A stretch of DNA of 64,000 bases from Alphaproteobacteria bacterium (GCA_018336035.1 JAGXRD010000044.1:1-64000); one strand, 5' to 3'; positions 32,892-42,641 are shown, numbered from the stretch's first letter. Numbers and translations: made by a program. Notes: a model not told the origin generated them from the sequence alone.

Positions 32892-34078
32892 CCGACGGCA
32901 TCGAGTGGCGCCAGGCCAGTTTCCGGGGCGTGCCCTTCATGGTCGAAGAGCATGGCCGTCGCAGCGGCCGTCGCGGCCCGACGCATAGCTACCCCAACCA
33001 GGACGAAGCGGCCTTCGAGGATCTCGGCCTGGCGCCGCAGCGGTTCACGCTTAAGGCGCATGTCATCGGCGCCGACCACCACGACCAGGCCAAGCGACTG
33101 GCCGAGGCGCTGGATACCAAGGGCGTCGGGGAGCTGGTGCATCCGCGCTATGGCCAGCTCACGGTGTCAGTGCCGGAATACGAACAGACGGAGTCGATCG
33201 CCGAGCGGCGCATGACACGCTTCTCGCTGACCTTCGTCCGCAGCGGCAATATCGAGTTCCCGGCCGCCACGGCCGACACACAGGCCGTCGTGATCCAGCG
33301 GCGTGGAACGGCCGAGCAGGCGACGATCGAAGACTTCGCTCGCGTCTTCTCGATCGACAACCAGCCGAACTTTGTCCAGGACGCCGGCCGCAACCTGGTG
33401 ACCGACTTCCTCGACCAGCTCGATCGCGGCAGCCTGCAGGCGGATCGCATGCTGTCGCTCAACCAGGTCGACGGCCTGCTGCGGCAGCCGACAACACTTG
33501 CCTCGCGCGTGCTTGGCCTGTTGAGCTGGCGGCCGACCAACCCGCTGCAGAGTTTCAGCGGCTTGAGCTGGCGCCGCCCGGTCGACCAGGGCCTGAGCTG
33601 GAACAGTTACGGCAGCCAGTACACGCCGGTCTTGCCGACGACGATCTCGCGGCAGCAGCAGGCCGACAACCAGATTGCCTTTATCGAGCTGATCCGTCGC
33701 GGCGGCCTGCTCGATGCATCGAGCATGTCGGCCGAGGCCGTAGCGCCGACCAGGCAGGAAGCCATCCGCCTGCGTGACGACGTGACGGTTGCCTTCGACG
33801 AAACGCTGCCGCGCGCCAGCGACCAGGTCTACCGGCCGATGGCAGAGCTGCGCGCTGCCACCGTGCGCGATCTGTCTGTCCGCAGCGCCAATGTGCCCGA
33901 GCTGGTCAGCTACCAGGTCAACGGCCCGGTGCCGGCGCTGGTGCTGGCGCATCGCTTCTATGGCGATGCGGCCGATGGCGGCGCCGGCCGCGAGGCCGAG
34001 ATCCTGGCGCGCAATCCGCGCATCCGGCATCCGGGCTTCGTTCCGCCTGGCGAGATCGAGGTGGTGACCGATGCCTGA
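32888..34078 (+). CDS. DNA circularisation N-terminal family protein (Mu gpN-like)
   Basis: 396 residues. The first 90 match DNA_circ_N: EWRQASFRGVPFMVEEHGRRSGRRGPTHSYPNQDEAAFEDLG, then FTLKAHVIGADH. In Mu, gpN is a baseplate/tail component and, in infecting particles, gpN circularises DNA. Overlaps both neighbours. Confidence 0.92.
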   Translation: MTDGIEWRQASFRGVPFMVEEHGRRSGRRGPTHSYPNQDEAAFEDLGLAPQRFTLKAHVIGADHHDQAKRLAEALDTKGVGELVHPRYGQLTVSVPEYEQTESIAERRMTRFSLTFVRSGNIEFPAATADTQAVVIQRRGTAEQATIEDFARVFSIDNQPNFVQDAGRNLVTDFLDQLDRGSLQADRMLSLNQVDGLLRQPTTLASRVLGLLSWRPTNPLQSFSGLSWRRPVDQGLSWNSYGSQYTPVLPTTISRQQQADNQIAFIELIRRGGLLDASSMSAEAVAPTRQEAIRLRDDVTVAFDETLPRASDQVYRPMAELRAATVRDLSVRSANVPELVSYQVNGPVPALVLAHRFYGDAADGGAGREAEILARNPRIRHPGFVPPGEIEVVTDA

Positions 34079-35126
34079 CGTCGCCCTTCATATCGACGGC
34101 GCGATCTATCGCTTCTGGAAAAGCGTGAAGATCCATCGCGGCCTGGACGAACTGTCCGGCAGCTTCGAGCTGTCCGTCACCGATCCCTACACCGCGAAGG
34201 GTGGCCGGCTGGCGACGTCGCCGATCAAACGCGGATCGAGCTGCAAGGTTGCGATCGAGGGCGAAACCGTCATCACCGGTTTTGTCGATGACGTCGACCC
34301 CGGCTTCGACGATGCCAACCATACAATCACCGTGCGCGGCCGCGACCATACCGGCGACCTGGTCGATAGCTCTGCCATCAACCGCCCTGGTGAATGGTCG
34401 GGCCTGACTCTTGATCGCATCGCCAGCACGATCTGCCAGCCCTTCGGCATTCCCGTTCGCGCGCAGACGGACATGGGAAAGCCCTTCGATCGCTTCGCCC
34501 TGCAGCAGGCCGAGACCGCGCATGCCGCCATCGATCGCGCCTGCAAGCAGCGCGGCGTCATGTCTATGGCGGACGGCCTTGGCGGTCTTCTGCTCTGCCG
34601 TGCCGGAACCGCGCGCCATGGCGTGATGCTGGAAGAAGGCAAGAACATGAAGTCGGGCGACGGCAAGCTGTCCATGCGCGGCCGTCATTCCGAATACATC
34701 GTGATCGGGCAGCAGCCTGGTTTCGAGGGCGGCAGCGCCACCGACTTCGCGCATGGCGTCGGCCGCGCGAAAGATCCCGGCGTCACCCGCTATCGCCCGC
34801 TGGTGATCGTCGCCGAAGACGTCGGCGGCATCGAGCATCTGCAGGATCGCGCGACCTGGGAAGCCAACACCAGGCTTGGCAAGGGTGACGCTGTCACCGT
34901 GACGGCCATGGGCTGGCGCGAGAATGGATTGACCGGCCCGCTGTGGAAGCCCAATCACTGCGTCCTGGTCCGCAGTCCGCTGCTGCGCTACGACGGCGAG
35001 CTGCTGATCAAGTCGGTCGACTATGTGCAGAACGACAAAGACGGCACGATTGCCGAGATCGCCCTGGTCCGCAAGGAAGCCTATGAGCTGCTGGCGACGC
35101 CGGTGGTGAAAGGTCTGGTGTGGTGA
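34071..35126 (+). CDS. Baseplate hub protein (Mu gpP/gp44-like)
   Basis: 351 residues: WKSVKIHRGLDELSGSFELSVTDPY and VITGFVDDVDPGFDDANHTITVRGRDHTGDLVDSSA match the gp44 hub, the cell-puncturing device scaffold to which the spike binds. The C-terminus holds HCVLVRSPLLRYDGELLIKSVDYVQNDKDG. Confidence 0.93.
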   Translation: MPDVALHIDGAIYRFWKSVKIHRGLDELSGSFELSVTDPYTAKGGRLATSPIKRGSSCKVAIEGETVITGFVDDVDPGFDDANHTITVRGRDHTGDLVDSSAINRPGEWSGLTLDRIASTICQPFGIPVRAQTDMGKPFDRFALQQAETAHAAIDRACKQRGVMSMADGLGGLLLCRAGTARHGVMLEEGKNMKSGDGKLSMRGRHSEYIVIGQQPGFEGGSATDFAHGVGRAKDPGVTRYRPLVIVAEDVGGIEHLQDRATWEANTRLGKGDAVTVTAMGWRENGLTGPLWKPNHCVLVRSPLLRYDGELLIKSVDYVQNDKDGTIAEIALVRKEAYELLATPVVKGLVW

Positions 35127-35689
35127 TGGATATGCTCGCCGCACTGTCCGATCTGATGCGCCCGCTCCGCAACCGTGTTGCCCTGATGATCAGCCGCGCC
35201 GTGCTGGCTGGCCTGAATGATGGCGCCGGGTTGCAGGTCGTGCAGCTCAAGGTGCGCGACCCCGAGGATCTGCACGCCGGCGAGCGCTTCCAGAATTACG
35301 GCCTGACGTCTGTGCCGCTTGCTGGCGCCGACGTCCTGGTCGTGGCGATCGGCGGCATCACCTCGCACCTGGCCGTGGCTGCGATCGATGACCGCCGGTA
35401 CCGGCCGAAGAACCTGAAGGCCGGCGAAGTGATGCTTTACGATCACCTGGGCAAGTTCATCAAGCTGGCAGAAGACGGCACGCTACATATCAAGGCGCCG
35501 AAGATCATCATAGAGGGCGACGAAACCGCCGAGCTGCGCGGCGGCAAGGCGCGCGTGCATTCCGAAACCGAGACCGCCATCGACTGCGCCGGCCATGGCG
35601 AGAAATGGCTGCCGACCAAAAAGGACACCTGGACGATCGGCGCCGTCGCCGGCAGCAGCAATGCCATCAATCCGCCGGAGATTCCGTGA
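35126..35689 (+). CDS. Baseplate spike protein (Mu gp45-like)
   Basis: 187 residues: LSDLMRPLRNRVALMISRAVL, LQVVQLKVRDPEDLHAGERFQNYGLTSVP, then the beta-helical spike segment KAPKIIIEGDETAELRGGKARVHSETE. Forms the trimeric needle that pierces the outer membrane. ATG chosen at 35126 in the TGATG overlap with the hub. Confidence 0.92.
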   Translation: MDMLAALSDLMRPLRNRVALMISRAVLAGLNDGAGLQVVQLKVRDPEDLHAGERFQNYGLTSVPLAGADVLVVAIGGITSHLAVAAIDDRRYRPKNLKAGEVMLYDHLGKFIKLAEDGTLHIKAPKIIIEGDETAELRGGKARVHSETETAIDCAGHGEKWLPTKKDTWTIGAVAGSSNAINPPEIP

Positions 35690-36165
35690 TGGCCGATTTC
35701 TTTTTCGCCTTCGACGAGATCCGGCAGGTTTTCGACCTGGCCAAGACGTTAGCCAATGACGACGAGGCACAGCTCTACAACGCGGTGGTGATCAGCCTGT
35801 TCACCGATGCGCGGGCAAAGCCCGACGATCGGCTGCCCGACGAACCGCGCACCGGCGCAGTGCCGGCGACGCTGTATCGTGACCGGCGCGGCTGGCATGG
35901 CGACGCCAAGATCGGTTCGCGCCGCTGGCTGCTCTATCGCGAGAAGCAAGTGCCCGAAGTCCTGCAGCGCCTGGAGGAATACGACCGCGAAGCGCTGCAG
36001 TGGCTGATCACCGACAAAGTCGTCTCGTCGATCGATATCACCGAGAGCTTCCCGGCGCGCGGTGTGGTGCTGTCTGAGATCGTGCTGCACCGACCCAGCG
36101 TGCCGGCACTGACTTTCCGTTTCCAGATGCTTTGGGAAAAGCTGGGGGGCTTCCATGCCGTTTAA
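35689..36165 (+). CDS. GP46 family baseplate wedge protein
   Basis: 158 residues: NAVVISLFTDARAKPDDRLPDEP and RRGWHGDAKIGSRRWLLYREKQ are the GP46 signatures. Forms the baseplate wedge with gp47. Confidence 0.93.
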   Translation: MADFFFAFDEIRQVFDLAKTLANDDEAQLYNAVVISLFTDARAKPDDRLPDEPRTGAVPATLYRDRRGWHGDAKIGSRRWLLYREKQVPEVLQRLEEYDREALQWLITDKVVSSIDITESFPARGVVLSEIVLHRPSVPALTFRFQMLWEKLGGFHAV

Positions 36166-37207
36166 CCGTCCTACCCTGCAGGAAGTCCGCGACCGCATCG
36201 CGGCCGATATCGAGAGCCGCCAGCCCGGCCTGCAGCTCCGCTACAGCCCGACCAAGATCCTCGGCCAGGTCAATGCCGACGAGTTCCATATCGTCTATGG
36301 CTGGCTGGATAGTCTCTCGCGGCAGTACTTCCCCTACACGGCCGACGGCGAGTATCTGGAGCAGCATGCGAGCTGGTGGGGCATCGCGCGCAACCCGGCC
36401 GTCGCCGCCACCGGCAAGGCGATCTTCACCGCGCCGATCGGCACGGTAATCCCGGCCGCCACGATGCTACGGCGCGCCGATGGGATCGAGTATCAGACTG
36501 TCGCCGAGATCATCACGACTCTGGCCGACCAGCCGGTCGACGTCGTCGCTTCGGTGGCGGGCAGTGCCGGCAATGCGGCCGAAGGCGTGCAGCTCTCTAT
36601 GGTCTCGCCGATCGCTGGCGTGCAGACCGTCGCGGTTGTCGATGAAGACGGGCTTGGTTCGGGCGCCGAAGCCGAGACCGATGCATCGCTCGCAAAGCGC
36701 CTTACGGCCCGCGTACAGCAGCCGCCGCAAGGCGGTGCGCGGCATGATTATCTGAATTGGGCTTTGTCCATGTCAGGCGTGACCAGGGCGTGGGTTTACC
36801 CCGGCGAGCTGGGAATTGGCACCGTCTCCGTCCGCTTCATGATGGATGACGACACTCATGCGAACGGCATTCCGCTGCCGGCCGATGTGGATGCCCTGCA
36901 GGCGTGGATCGACGAGCGCCGGCCAGTAACGGCTGACGTCACAGTCGTCGCCCCTGTGGCGGTGCCGCTCGACCTGACGATCCATCCGGTGCCGGATACG
37001 CCGACGATCCGCAGCGCGATCGAGCAGCAGATCGCCGACATGATCTATCGCGACGCCGTTCCGGGCGGCTCGATCCTGGTCAGCCGCATCCGTGAAGCCG
37101 TGTCGCTCGCCACCGGTGAGTCGGACAACGTGATCACGGTGCCGGCCGCGAACGTCAACCATGCGACCGGTGAGATCGCCGTGCCGGGAGTCATCACATG
37201 GACCTGA
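36155..37207 (+). CDS. Baseplate J-like protein (Mu gp47)
   Basis: 350 residues: RPTLQEVRDRIAADIESRQPG, GEYLEQHASWWGIARNPAVAATG and HDYLNWALSMSGVTRAWVYP match the baseplate J/gp47 family, which links the hub to the fibre-bearing periphery. Overlaps its neighbours. Confidence 0.95.
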   Translation: MPFNRPTLQEVRDRIAADIESRQPGLQLRYSPTKILGQVNADEFHIVYGWLDSLSRQYFPYTADGEYLEQHASWWGIARNPAVAATGKAIFTAPIGTVIPAATMLRRADGIEYQTVAEIITTLADQPVDVVASVAGSAGNAAEGVQLSMVSPIAGVQTVAVVDEDGLGSGAEAETDASLAKRLTARVQQPPQGGARHDYLNWALSMSGVTRAWVYPGELGIGTVSVRFMMDDDTHANGIPLPADVDALQAWIDERRPVTADVTVVAPVAVPLDLTIHPVPDTPTIRSAIEQQIADMIYRDAVPGGSILVSRIREAVSLATGESDNVITVPAANVNHATGEIAVPGVITWT

Positions 37208-37812
37208 TCCGCGGTTCCGTTCCTTACTACCGTCAGCAGCTCCAGAGCCTGAAGCCGCGCGGCGCTGCCTGGCCGACCGATGATGAAGCCAACCAGACGG
37301 CGTTGCTCGAAGGCCAGGCGGTTGAGTTCTCGCGCGCGCACGGCCGCTCGATCGATCTGCTCTTTGAAGGTGATCCGCGCGCCACGCGCGAGCTGCTGGC
37401 GGAATGGGAAGCCTTCGCCGGCCTGCCCGACATCTGCAGCGCCGGCATCGCTACAACGCTGCAGGAGCGCCGCGCTGCCCTGGTTGAGAAGCTGACATCG
37501 CGCGGTGGCCAGTCGATTGCCTATTATCTGTCGATGGCGCTGCGGCTCGGCTACACGATCGAGATCCGCGAAACGCGGCCTTTCATCTGCGGCCGCAGCC
37601 GCACCGGTCGCGACTATCTGGGCGGCGCACCGATCAATCGTCACTACTGGAAGGTCAAGGTGATCGGCCCGCGCATCACGCCGTTTCGCACGGGCGCCAG
37701 CCGCATCGGCGATCGCCTGGGCAAGATCACCAGGGCGGAAGATCTGGAATGCCGCCTGCACCAGCTCAAGCCTGCCCATACGGGCCTCACTGTTGCCTAT
37801 GAAGGAGCGTAA
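37198..37812 (+). CDS. DUF2313 baseplate protein (Mu gp48-like)
   Basis: 204 residues: YRQQLQSLKPRGAAWPTDD and DPRATRELLAEWEAFAGLPD, with RRAALVEKLTSRGGQS, are typical of DUF2313/gp48. Connects the baseplate to tail fibres. Confidence 0.93.
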   Translation: MDLIRGSVPYYRQQLQSLKPRGAAWPTDDEANQTALLEGQAVEFSRAHGRSIDLLFEGDPRATRELLAEWEAFAGLPDICSAGIATTLQERRAALVEKLTSRGGQSIAYYLSMALRLGYTIEIRETRPFICGRSRTGRDYLGGAPINRHYWKVKVIGPRITPFRTGASRIGDRLGKITRAEDLECRLHQLKPAHTGLTVAYEGA

Positions 37813-37815
37813 GCC

Positions 37816-38400
37816 ATGAAGTATGTTCCGCCGATCGGTGGCGCCGCCAACGATCCCTATGTGAACGAGAACCCCGGCACCGGAACCGAAGGCTCGCCGG
37901 TACCGGCCGCTGCCGTCGAGCATCCGCTGCGCGAGATCGTGGCCGCGATTGTCGCCGGCGGCCTTACGCCAGATGAAAACGATCTGGCACAGCTTGCAGT
38001 CGCGATTGCCAACATCGCCGAGAACGCCATCGACCTGGCTGACGTGGTGTATCTGTCGGTCGCGCAGACTTTCATGAAGGCGAAGGGCTTCCAATATGTG
38101 GCGCTTGTCGAAGCGTCGCCCATCGCCGTCGACCTGTCGCAGTCCTGCGCGTACTCGCTCAATCTCACCACCAGCCGGACGCTCGGTGATCCTACCGGCA
38201 TCGTCGGCGCGCGATGCGGCATCATCGAGGTGCGGCAGCCGGTCGGCGGCAACTGCGGTCTATCCACGCATGCCAACTGGCTGACCGAAAACGACGAGCC
38301 GATCTCGCTCACCCTGACTCCGAATGCCGTGGATATCCTGGTCTATCTCACCCTGTCTAACGGCAAGGTATTCCTGACCAAGCGCGAAAACGCTCTGTGA
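37816..38400 (+). CDS. Tail fibre / fibre-attachment protein
   Basis: 194 residues: YVPPIGGAANDPYVNENPGTGTEGSPVPAAAVEHPLREIVAAI is the usual N-terminus of phage fibres that plugs into the baseplate. A helical stretch and a beta-rich C-terminus follow. Probably trimeric and serving to carry the large fibre encoded next. Confidence 0.8.
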   Translation: MKYVPPIGGAANDPYVNENPGTGTEGSPVPAAAVEHPLREIVAAIVAGGLTPDENDLAQLAVAIANIAENAIDLADVVYLSVAQTFMKAKGFQYVALVEASPIAVDLSQSCAYSLNLTTSRTLGDPTGIVGARCGIIEVRQPVGGNCGLSTHANWLTENDEPISLTLTPNAVDILVYLTLSNGKVFLTKRENAL

Positions 38401-38407
38401 GGCAGCC

Positions 38408-40714
38408 ATGAACTTCCATTCTCTGCTGCCGGGCGGTTGCAGCAAGCATCGCATAAAACGAAGCGTCATCCTGGACGCTTCCGCGAGCGCGAACGCGGCG
38501 ATCACTTTTGCCGGAAACGGAAACCGAAAGACTTTCACCCGCGCTTTCGCGGTAAAACGCTGCAAGCTCGGTGTTAGGCAGGAGCTTCTGGCAGCCGGCC
38601 CCGGCAACACCGCCGCGATCTACTTCAATTCGTCTGATCAGCTTGTGGTCCGCGTCGGAAATCTGGACAGCGTCAGCACGCAGGTTTTCAGGGACACCAC
38701 CGGTTTCTATCTGTTCTGCGTCGCCGTAGACATGACACAGGCGACTGCCAGCCTACGCCTCGTCGCTTCCGTCGGCGCTGCCTTGATTTCTTGGGGCACC
38801 TACAGCGTTCCAGCTCAGAATACCGACGATACTTGGAACTCAGCCGTGGCGCATTCGATCGGCAGCACCACGGCGGCGGGCGGGAACTTCTCGGATGTCG
38901 TTCTCGCCGAAGTCTATAATGTGCCCGGCCTTGCACTCGACTACACGTCCTTCTATCAGGCCGATCCGAGAAGCGGCTCACTGCGCCCGATAAAGTATGC
39001 AACGCCGGTGGCAACCAATGCCTTCTATCTTCCATTCGTCGGAGATGCCGGTGATGCGCCCGCGACAGCAGCAGAAGGTTTCAAGGATCGAAGCGGCAAC
39101 GGCAATCACTGGACGCCGGCAAACATATCAGTGGCGGATTTTGTAAAAGACACGCCAACCAATTTTCGTTCTGGCAGTGATTATCGCGGCAACTTTGCCA
39201 CCCTATCGCCGATCGGCCGCACGGGCAGTGCTAGCTTTGGCATATGCCCATTGGCTGCCGGCGGCCTTAAAGCTTCGCCGACCTCTGCACTGTCCGCCTT
39301 GGCAACGGTCGCTTTGCCGAAAAGCGGCAAGCGCTACTGGGAGATCGAGTTCAACGCCGGCGGCTTCCCGGTCCATGGCATCGCCAATCGCACATTCCTC
39401 GGCGGCGGCAATGCGACCGGCACCTTCGGCTGGTACGGTAATGGCGGCAACGGCGCAATCCATCACCTCGGCACGACTTCTGGCGCCGATGCGAATGCGC
39501 CGAATACAGTCGGCGATATCGCTCTTCACTATGTCGACATCGATGCCAACAAATATTGGATCGGCCGCCGGCGCGCTGGCGTCACCACATGGATGGGCGG
39601 CGGCGATCCGGTCGCCGGCACAAACCCAACCTTTAGCGGATCTGGTGGCGGTGGTGTTTATTCGACCGCGCTCAACCTGCAGTCCGGCAAGTGGTGGCCC
39701 CAGGTCAGCGGCGGCGGTTCCTGGACTGCGATTGCCAACTTCGGCCAGCGCACATTCGCCAACACGCCACCGGCCGGCGCGCTGACGCTGAATGCCGCTG
39801 CCAATCCGAAGCCGGCCAACCTGAAGCTCAGCAACGCTTATGTGCAGGCTTTCAACAGTGGCGCGAACGTGCTGACAGAACTGTCAACCCGCCGCTCGGC
39901 ATGGGGCAACAGCTATGTCGACATCATCAAGAACTATGCCGCTGAAGGCTGGCGCTGGCGCTTTGGCGACGACAGTGCCTACTTCCTCGACTCTGCCGAC
40001 CAGGCGAATGGCAAGCTGGCATTTCCGGCGTTAGGGGCTGGCGCTGCCTACTTCGCACACAGCCTGAGAGTCGGTGCCGTTTATGGTGTCGCCACCGGAC
40101 AGGTCGTGCATGTGAACGGAGCACCGACCGTCGTCAATGACAACCTCAACACTGCGCGCCGCGCGATCCTGCTATTCCGTGCTGATGCCGGTGGCCCGCA
40201 TCCGATCTACCACCCGGACCTTACGCCTGGGTCGCTGCTGTATCTCAACGGCAACGCGGCCGAAGCAGCGGCGACCGACATCACGTCGATCGGGGCGAAC
40301 AGCTTCGCGGTCGGTTCCGGCATGCCAAGCGGAACCTATCGCTGGATTTCCCTGGCCGACGGGTATGGGCATATCTCACTTGGGCTCTTCGACGGCAACA
40401 GTTCGGCCGATGGCCCGACGAACGAGACCGAGGGAGAGCCGGCATTCCTGCATGTGAAGTGCAAGAACGGCGTCGACCCGGCCCGGACCTATGCCAACCG
40501 TGGCATCAATCCTGAGAACAGAATGGTGAATCTCGGTACGACCGCCGCTGAAGACAATGCATCGACCATCAATGTCGATTTTCTGGCCAATGGCTTCAAG
40601 CTGCGCGGCACAGATAGCGGCCTTAATAGCTCCGGCCGCAGCTATGTGTACATCGCTTTCAACAAGGTCAACTTTGCCCCCGGCGAATGCGCCGCCCAGG
40701 GCACAGCTCGATAG
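38408..40714 (+). CDS. Large tail fibre / receptor-binding protein with SPRY-like domain
   Basis: 768 residues. The N-terminal 200 resemble a LamG/concanavalin-like beta sandwich. A linker FKDRSGNGNHWTPANISVADFVKDTPTNF precedes a SPRY-like module (about 300-440: GKRYWEIEFNAGGFPVHGIANRTF, then ALNLQSGKWWPQVSGGGSW). The C-terminus is beta-rich and ends in a repeat-like strand. It should decide host range. Codon use looks less GC-biased than in neighbouring genes, as is common for exchanged fibre modules. Confidence 0.8.
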   Translation: MNFHSLLPGGCSKHRIKRSVILDASASANAAITFAGNGNRKTFTRAFAVKRCKLGVRQELLAAGPGNTAAIYFNSSDQLVVRVGNLDSVSTQVFRDTTGFYLFCVAVDMTQATASLRLVASVGAALISWGTYSVPAQNTDDTWNSAVAHSIGSTTAAGGNFSDVVLAEVYNVPGLALDYTSFYQADPRSGSLRPIKYATPVATNAFYLPFVGDAGDAPATAAEGFKDRSGNGNHWTPANISVADFVKDTPTNFRSGSDYRGNFATLSPIGRTGSASFGICPLAAGGLKASPTSALSALATVALPKSGKRYWEIEFNAGGFPVHGIANRTFLGGGNATGTFGWYGNGGNGAIHHLGTTSGADANAPNTVGDIALHYVDIDANKYWIGRRRAGVTTWMGGGDPVAGTNPTFSGSGGGGVYSTALNLQSGKWWPQVSGGGSWTAIANFGQRTFANTPPAGALTLNAAANPKPANLKLSNAYVQAFNSGANVLTELSTRRSAWGNSYVDIIKNYAAEGWRWRFGDDSAYFLDSADQANGKLAFPALGAGAAYFAHSLRVGAVYGVATGQVVHVNGAPTVVNDNLNTARRAILLFRADAGGPHPIYHPDLTPGSLLYLNGNAAEAAATDITSIGANSFAVGSGMPSGTYRWISLADGYGHISLGLFDGNSSADGPTNETEGEPAFLHVKCKNGVDPARTYANRGINPENRMVNLGTTAAEDNASTINVDFLANGFKLRGTDSGLNSSGRSYVYIAFNKVNFAPGECAAQGTAR

Positions 40715-40723
40715 GAGACGAAG

Positions 40724-41338
40724 ATGCTGGAGTATCGCATTCCGGGTGTCGGCATTGTCGCCGCGACGGCAGGCTTCACCCTGCCCAATCAACAGAAGTT
40801 CGGCGCTGGCTGGCTGCTCAGCGCACCGCCGGCAGAGCTGGAAGCGATCGGCGCGGAGATCGTGACGCGCGAAGCCCGCCCAGTCGTCGACGAGCGGTTC
40901 TACCAGGTCAACGAGGTCGAGACTGGTAACGAGATCACCTACCCGGTGGTCACGCGTCCGATCGCGGAGATCCTGGCGGCCCGCCTGGCCGACCTGGCTG
41001 CCCATCGGTATCGCATCGAGACGGCCGGCATCGACCTGGGCGGTTCTGTGATCCGCACCGACGAAGGCAGCCAGGCGAAGATCAATGGCGCCTATAACAA
41101 GGCGCAGCGCAACCCAGCGACGCAGATCGACTGGAAGGGCGCGAATGGCTGGATCTTGCTCGATGCCACGCAGATGACGGCGATCGCGGATGCGGTCTCG
41201 GATCATGTGCAGGATTGCTATAGCGCCGAGCGCGATCACTCCGAGGCTATGTCTGCCCTGGCGGCCGCCGACGATATCGAGGGCCTGATCGCTTACGACT
41301 TCACAACCGACTGGCCGCCAACCGCGTCGGCAGAATGA
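40724..41338 (+). CDS. DUF4376-containing tail fibre accessory protein
   Basis: 204 residues. The C-terminal half (AARLADLAAHRYRIETAGIDLGGSVIRTDEGSQAKINGAY, then WILLDATQMTAIADAVSDHVQDCYSAE) matches DUF4376, common at the end of fibre operons and probably an assembly/chaperone or fibre-tip function. Confidence 0.88.
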   Translation: MLEYRIPGVGIVAATAGFTLPNQQKFGAGWLLSAPPAELEAIGAEIVTREARPVVDERFYQVNEVETGNEITYPVVTRPIAEILAARLADLAAHRYRIETAGIDLGGSVIRTDEGSQAKINGAYNKAQRNPATQIDWKGANGWILLDATQMTAIADAVSDHVQDCYSAERDHSEAMSALAAADDIEGLIAYDFTTDWPPTASAE

Positions 41339-41550
41339 ACGAACAATGCCCGCCCAGCCAACTCACCGGCATCCCCCGAGCGTTAGAGATCGGATCGACG
41401 ATCCGCGTCTCCGACGCAGTCTACGGCGAAGTGACGGGCATTGCGTTCGATCAGTTCAGCCGCGCGATCGAGGTCGGCATAGCGCTGCCGAATGGCGGCA
41501 GTCTGACGATCAGTCTCGACGACCTACCAGATCAATGCCTGGATTCCTGA
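41335..41550 (+). CDS. Small hypothetical phage protein
   Basis: 71 residues, beta-rich: ALEIGSTIRVSDAVYGEVTGIAFDQFSRAIEVGIALPNGGSLTISLDDL. Coupled by ATGA to the fibre accessory gene. No family recognised; it could be a small SH3-like or fibre-related protein. Confidence 0.65.
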   Translation: MNEQCPPSQLTGIPRALEIGSTIRVSDAVYGEVTGIAFDQFSRAIEVGIALPNGGSLTISLDDLPDQCLDS

Positions 41551-41553
41551 ATA

Positions 41554-41578
41554 CCCCGCCCGCTCAAAATTGGCGGGG
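41554..41578 (+). terminator. Hairpin after the tail operon
   Basis: CCCCGCC (41554-41560) pairs with GGCGGGG (41572-41578). The following bases are not a U-run. Possible weak terminator or processing site between tail and accessory genes. Confidence 0.45.
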
Positions 41579-41649
41579 GTTGGGCTGTGTCACCAGCCCG
41601 AACCGCGAGCTGCTATCTCGCACGACCAAAACTGGCCCGTTCTGGCCAT

Positions 41650-41672
41650 CCCGCCACCCCTGCAGGGGCGGG
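41650..41672 (+). promoter_or_regulatory. Hairpin upstream of com
   Basis: CCCGCC and a CCCCTGCAGGGG palindrome combine into a GC-rich hairpin ending in GGGGCGGG, about 25 bases before the com start. In Mu, translation control of this operon uses RNA structure near a start codon, so this element may be part of that control. Confidence 0.4.
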
Positions 41673-41694
41673 AGACTCATAGGGTTTTGTCATC

Positions 41695-41865
41695 GTGGAG
41701 TCGACTCGTTGCGGCCGCTGCCAGCGGCTGCTTTTCAAATCGACGCCCGGCGCGATCGCCGGCACCGTCGAGATCAAGTGCCCGCGTTGTGGCACGCTCA
41801 GCCAGATCAGGACCGCGAGTCCCTTACCGGAGCGCCAGCGAGCGTCAGGCGAGACAATCGAATGA
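41695..41865 (+). CDS. com: Com family zinc-finger translational regulator
   Basis: 56 residues from a GTG. Pattern STRCGRCQRLLFKS followed by VEIKCPRCGTLSQIR, with Cys 6, 9, 29 and 32 forming one zinc finger, is that of Mu Com. Mu Com binds the mom mRNA leader and opens the ribosome site. Here the gene directly downstream (ATGA overlap) is a DNA methyltransferase, so that is the likely target. Confidence 0.9.
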   Translation: MESTRCGRCQRLLFKSTPGAIAGTVEIKCPRCGTLSQIRTASPLPERQRASGETIE

Positions 41866-42641
41866 CCGCTTTAAAATGGAACCGCATCGGCAAGCACCAG
41901 TACACCAGGGCAGACGCGCTCGATGCGCTGAAAGGCCTGGAGACCGGCAGCATCGATGCTGTGATTACCGATCCGCCGTATTGCTCCGGAGGGTCGAGTG
42001 AATCGGAACGCGTGGCGGCACGCAGCCAAGGCGTCCGCAGCGATCGGCCCTGGTTTGTTGGCGATGCAATGACGACGGCCGGACTGGTCTGGCTGCTGCG
42101 GAATGCAGCGATCGAAGCGGCCCGCGTGCTGAAGCCGGACGGCAACCTTCTGGTATTCACCGACTGGCGCATGGTGCCGATGCTGGCGCCAGCGCTGGAG
42201 ACCAGCGGTTTGCGCTGGCGCAATCAGGTCGTTTGGGACAAGGGCCATGCCGGCCTCGGCCGAGGATTCCGCCCGCGACACGAAATGGTGCTGCATTTTA
42301 CCAAAGGGGCGACGCCTGCATTCGACACCAGAGCAGCGAACCTGATCGCTGTGTCGCGCGTTCCTGGCCGCTCCCGCGTTCATCCGACCGAGAAGCCGAC
42401 AGAACTGCTGCAGCAGCTCGTCCGCGCCACAGCCCCGGCCGGTGGCGTCGTATGCGATCCATTCGCCGGCAGCGGCAGCCTTGCTGCTGCTGCGCATATG
42501 CAAGGATGCCGGGCCATCCTTGCTGAGCGAGATCCGGCCTTCTGCAGAGTGATTGCTGATCGGCTCGCGTCTTTGGCCTCGCGTCGTTCCGAATTCTCCG
42601 TACAATCTGCCGGCGCCCGCCGATTCGACCAGAAGAAATAA
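41862..42641 (+). CDS. DNA methyltransferase (N4-cytosine/N6-adenine, DPPY)
   Basis: 259 residues. Catalytic DPPY at residues 37-40 (AVITDPPYCSGG) comes before the SAM-binding CDPFAGSGS (198-206), the beta-type order. HPTEKPTELLQQLV is the usual companion block. Modifies phage DNA, probably against host restriction. Expression is likely controlled by the overlapping com gene. Confidence 0.93.
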   Translation: MTALKWNRIGKHQYTRADALDALKGLETGSIDAVITDPPYCSGGSSESERVAARSQGVRSDRPWFVGDAMTTAGLVWLLRNAAIEAARVLKPDGNLLVFTDWRMVPMLAPALETSGLRWRNQVVWDKGHAGLGRGFRPRHEMVLHFTKGATPAFDTRAANLIAVSRVPGRSRVHPTEKPTELLQQLVRATAPAGGVVCDPFAGSGSLAAAAHMQGCRAILAERDPAFCRVIADRLASLASRRSEFSVQSAGARRFDQKK

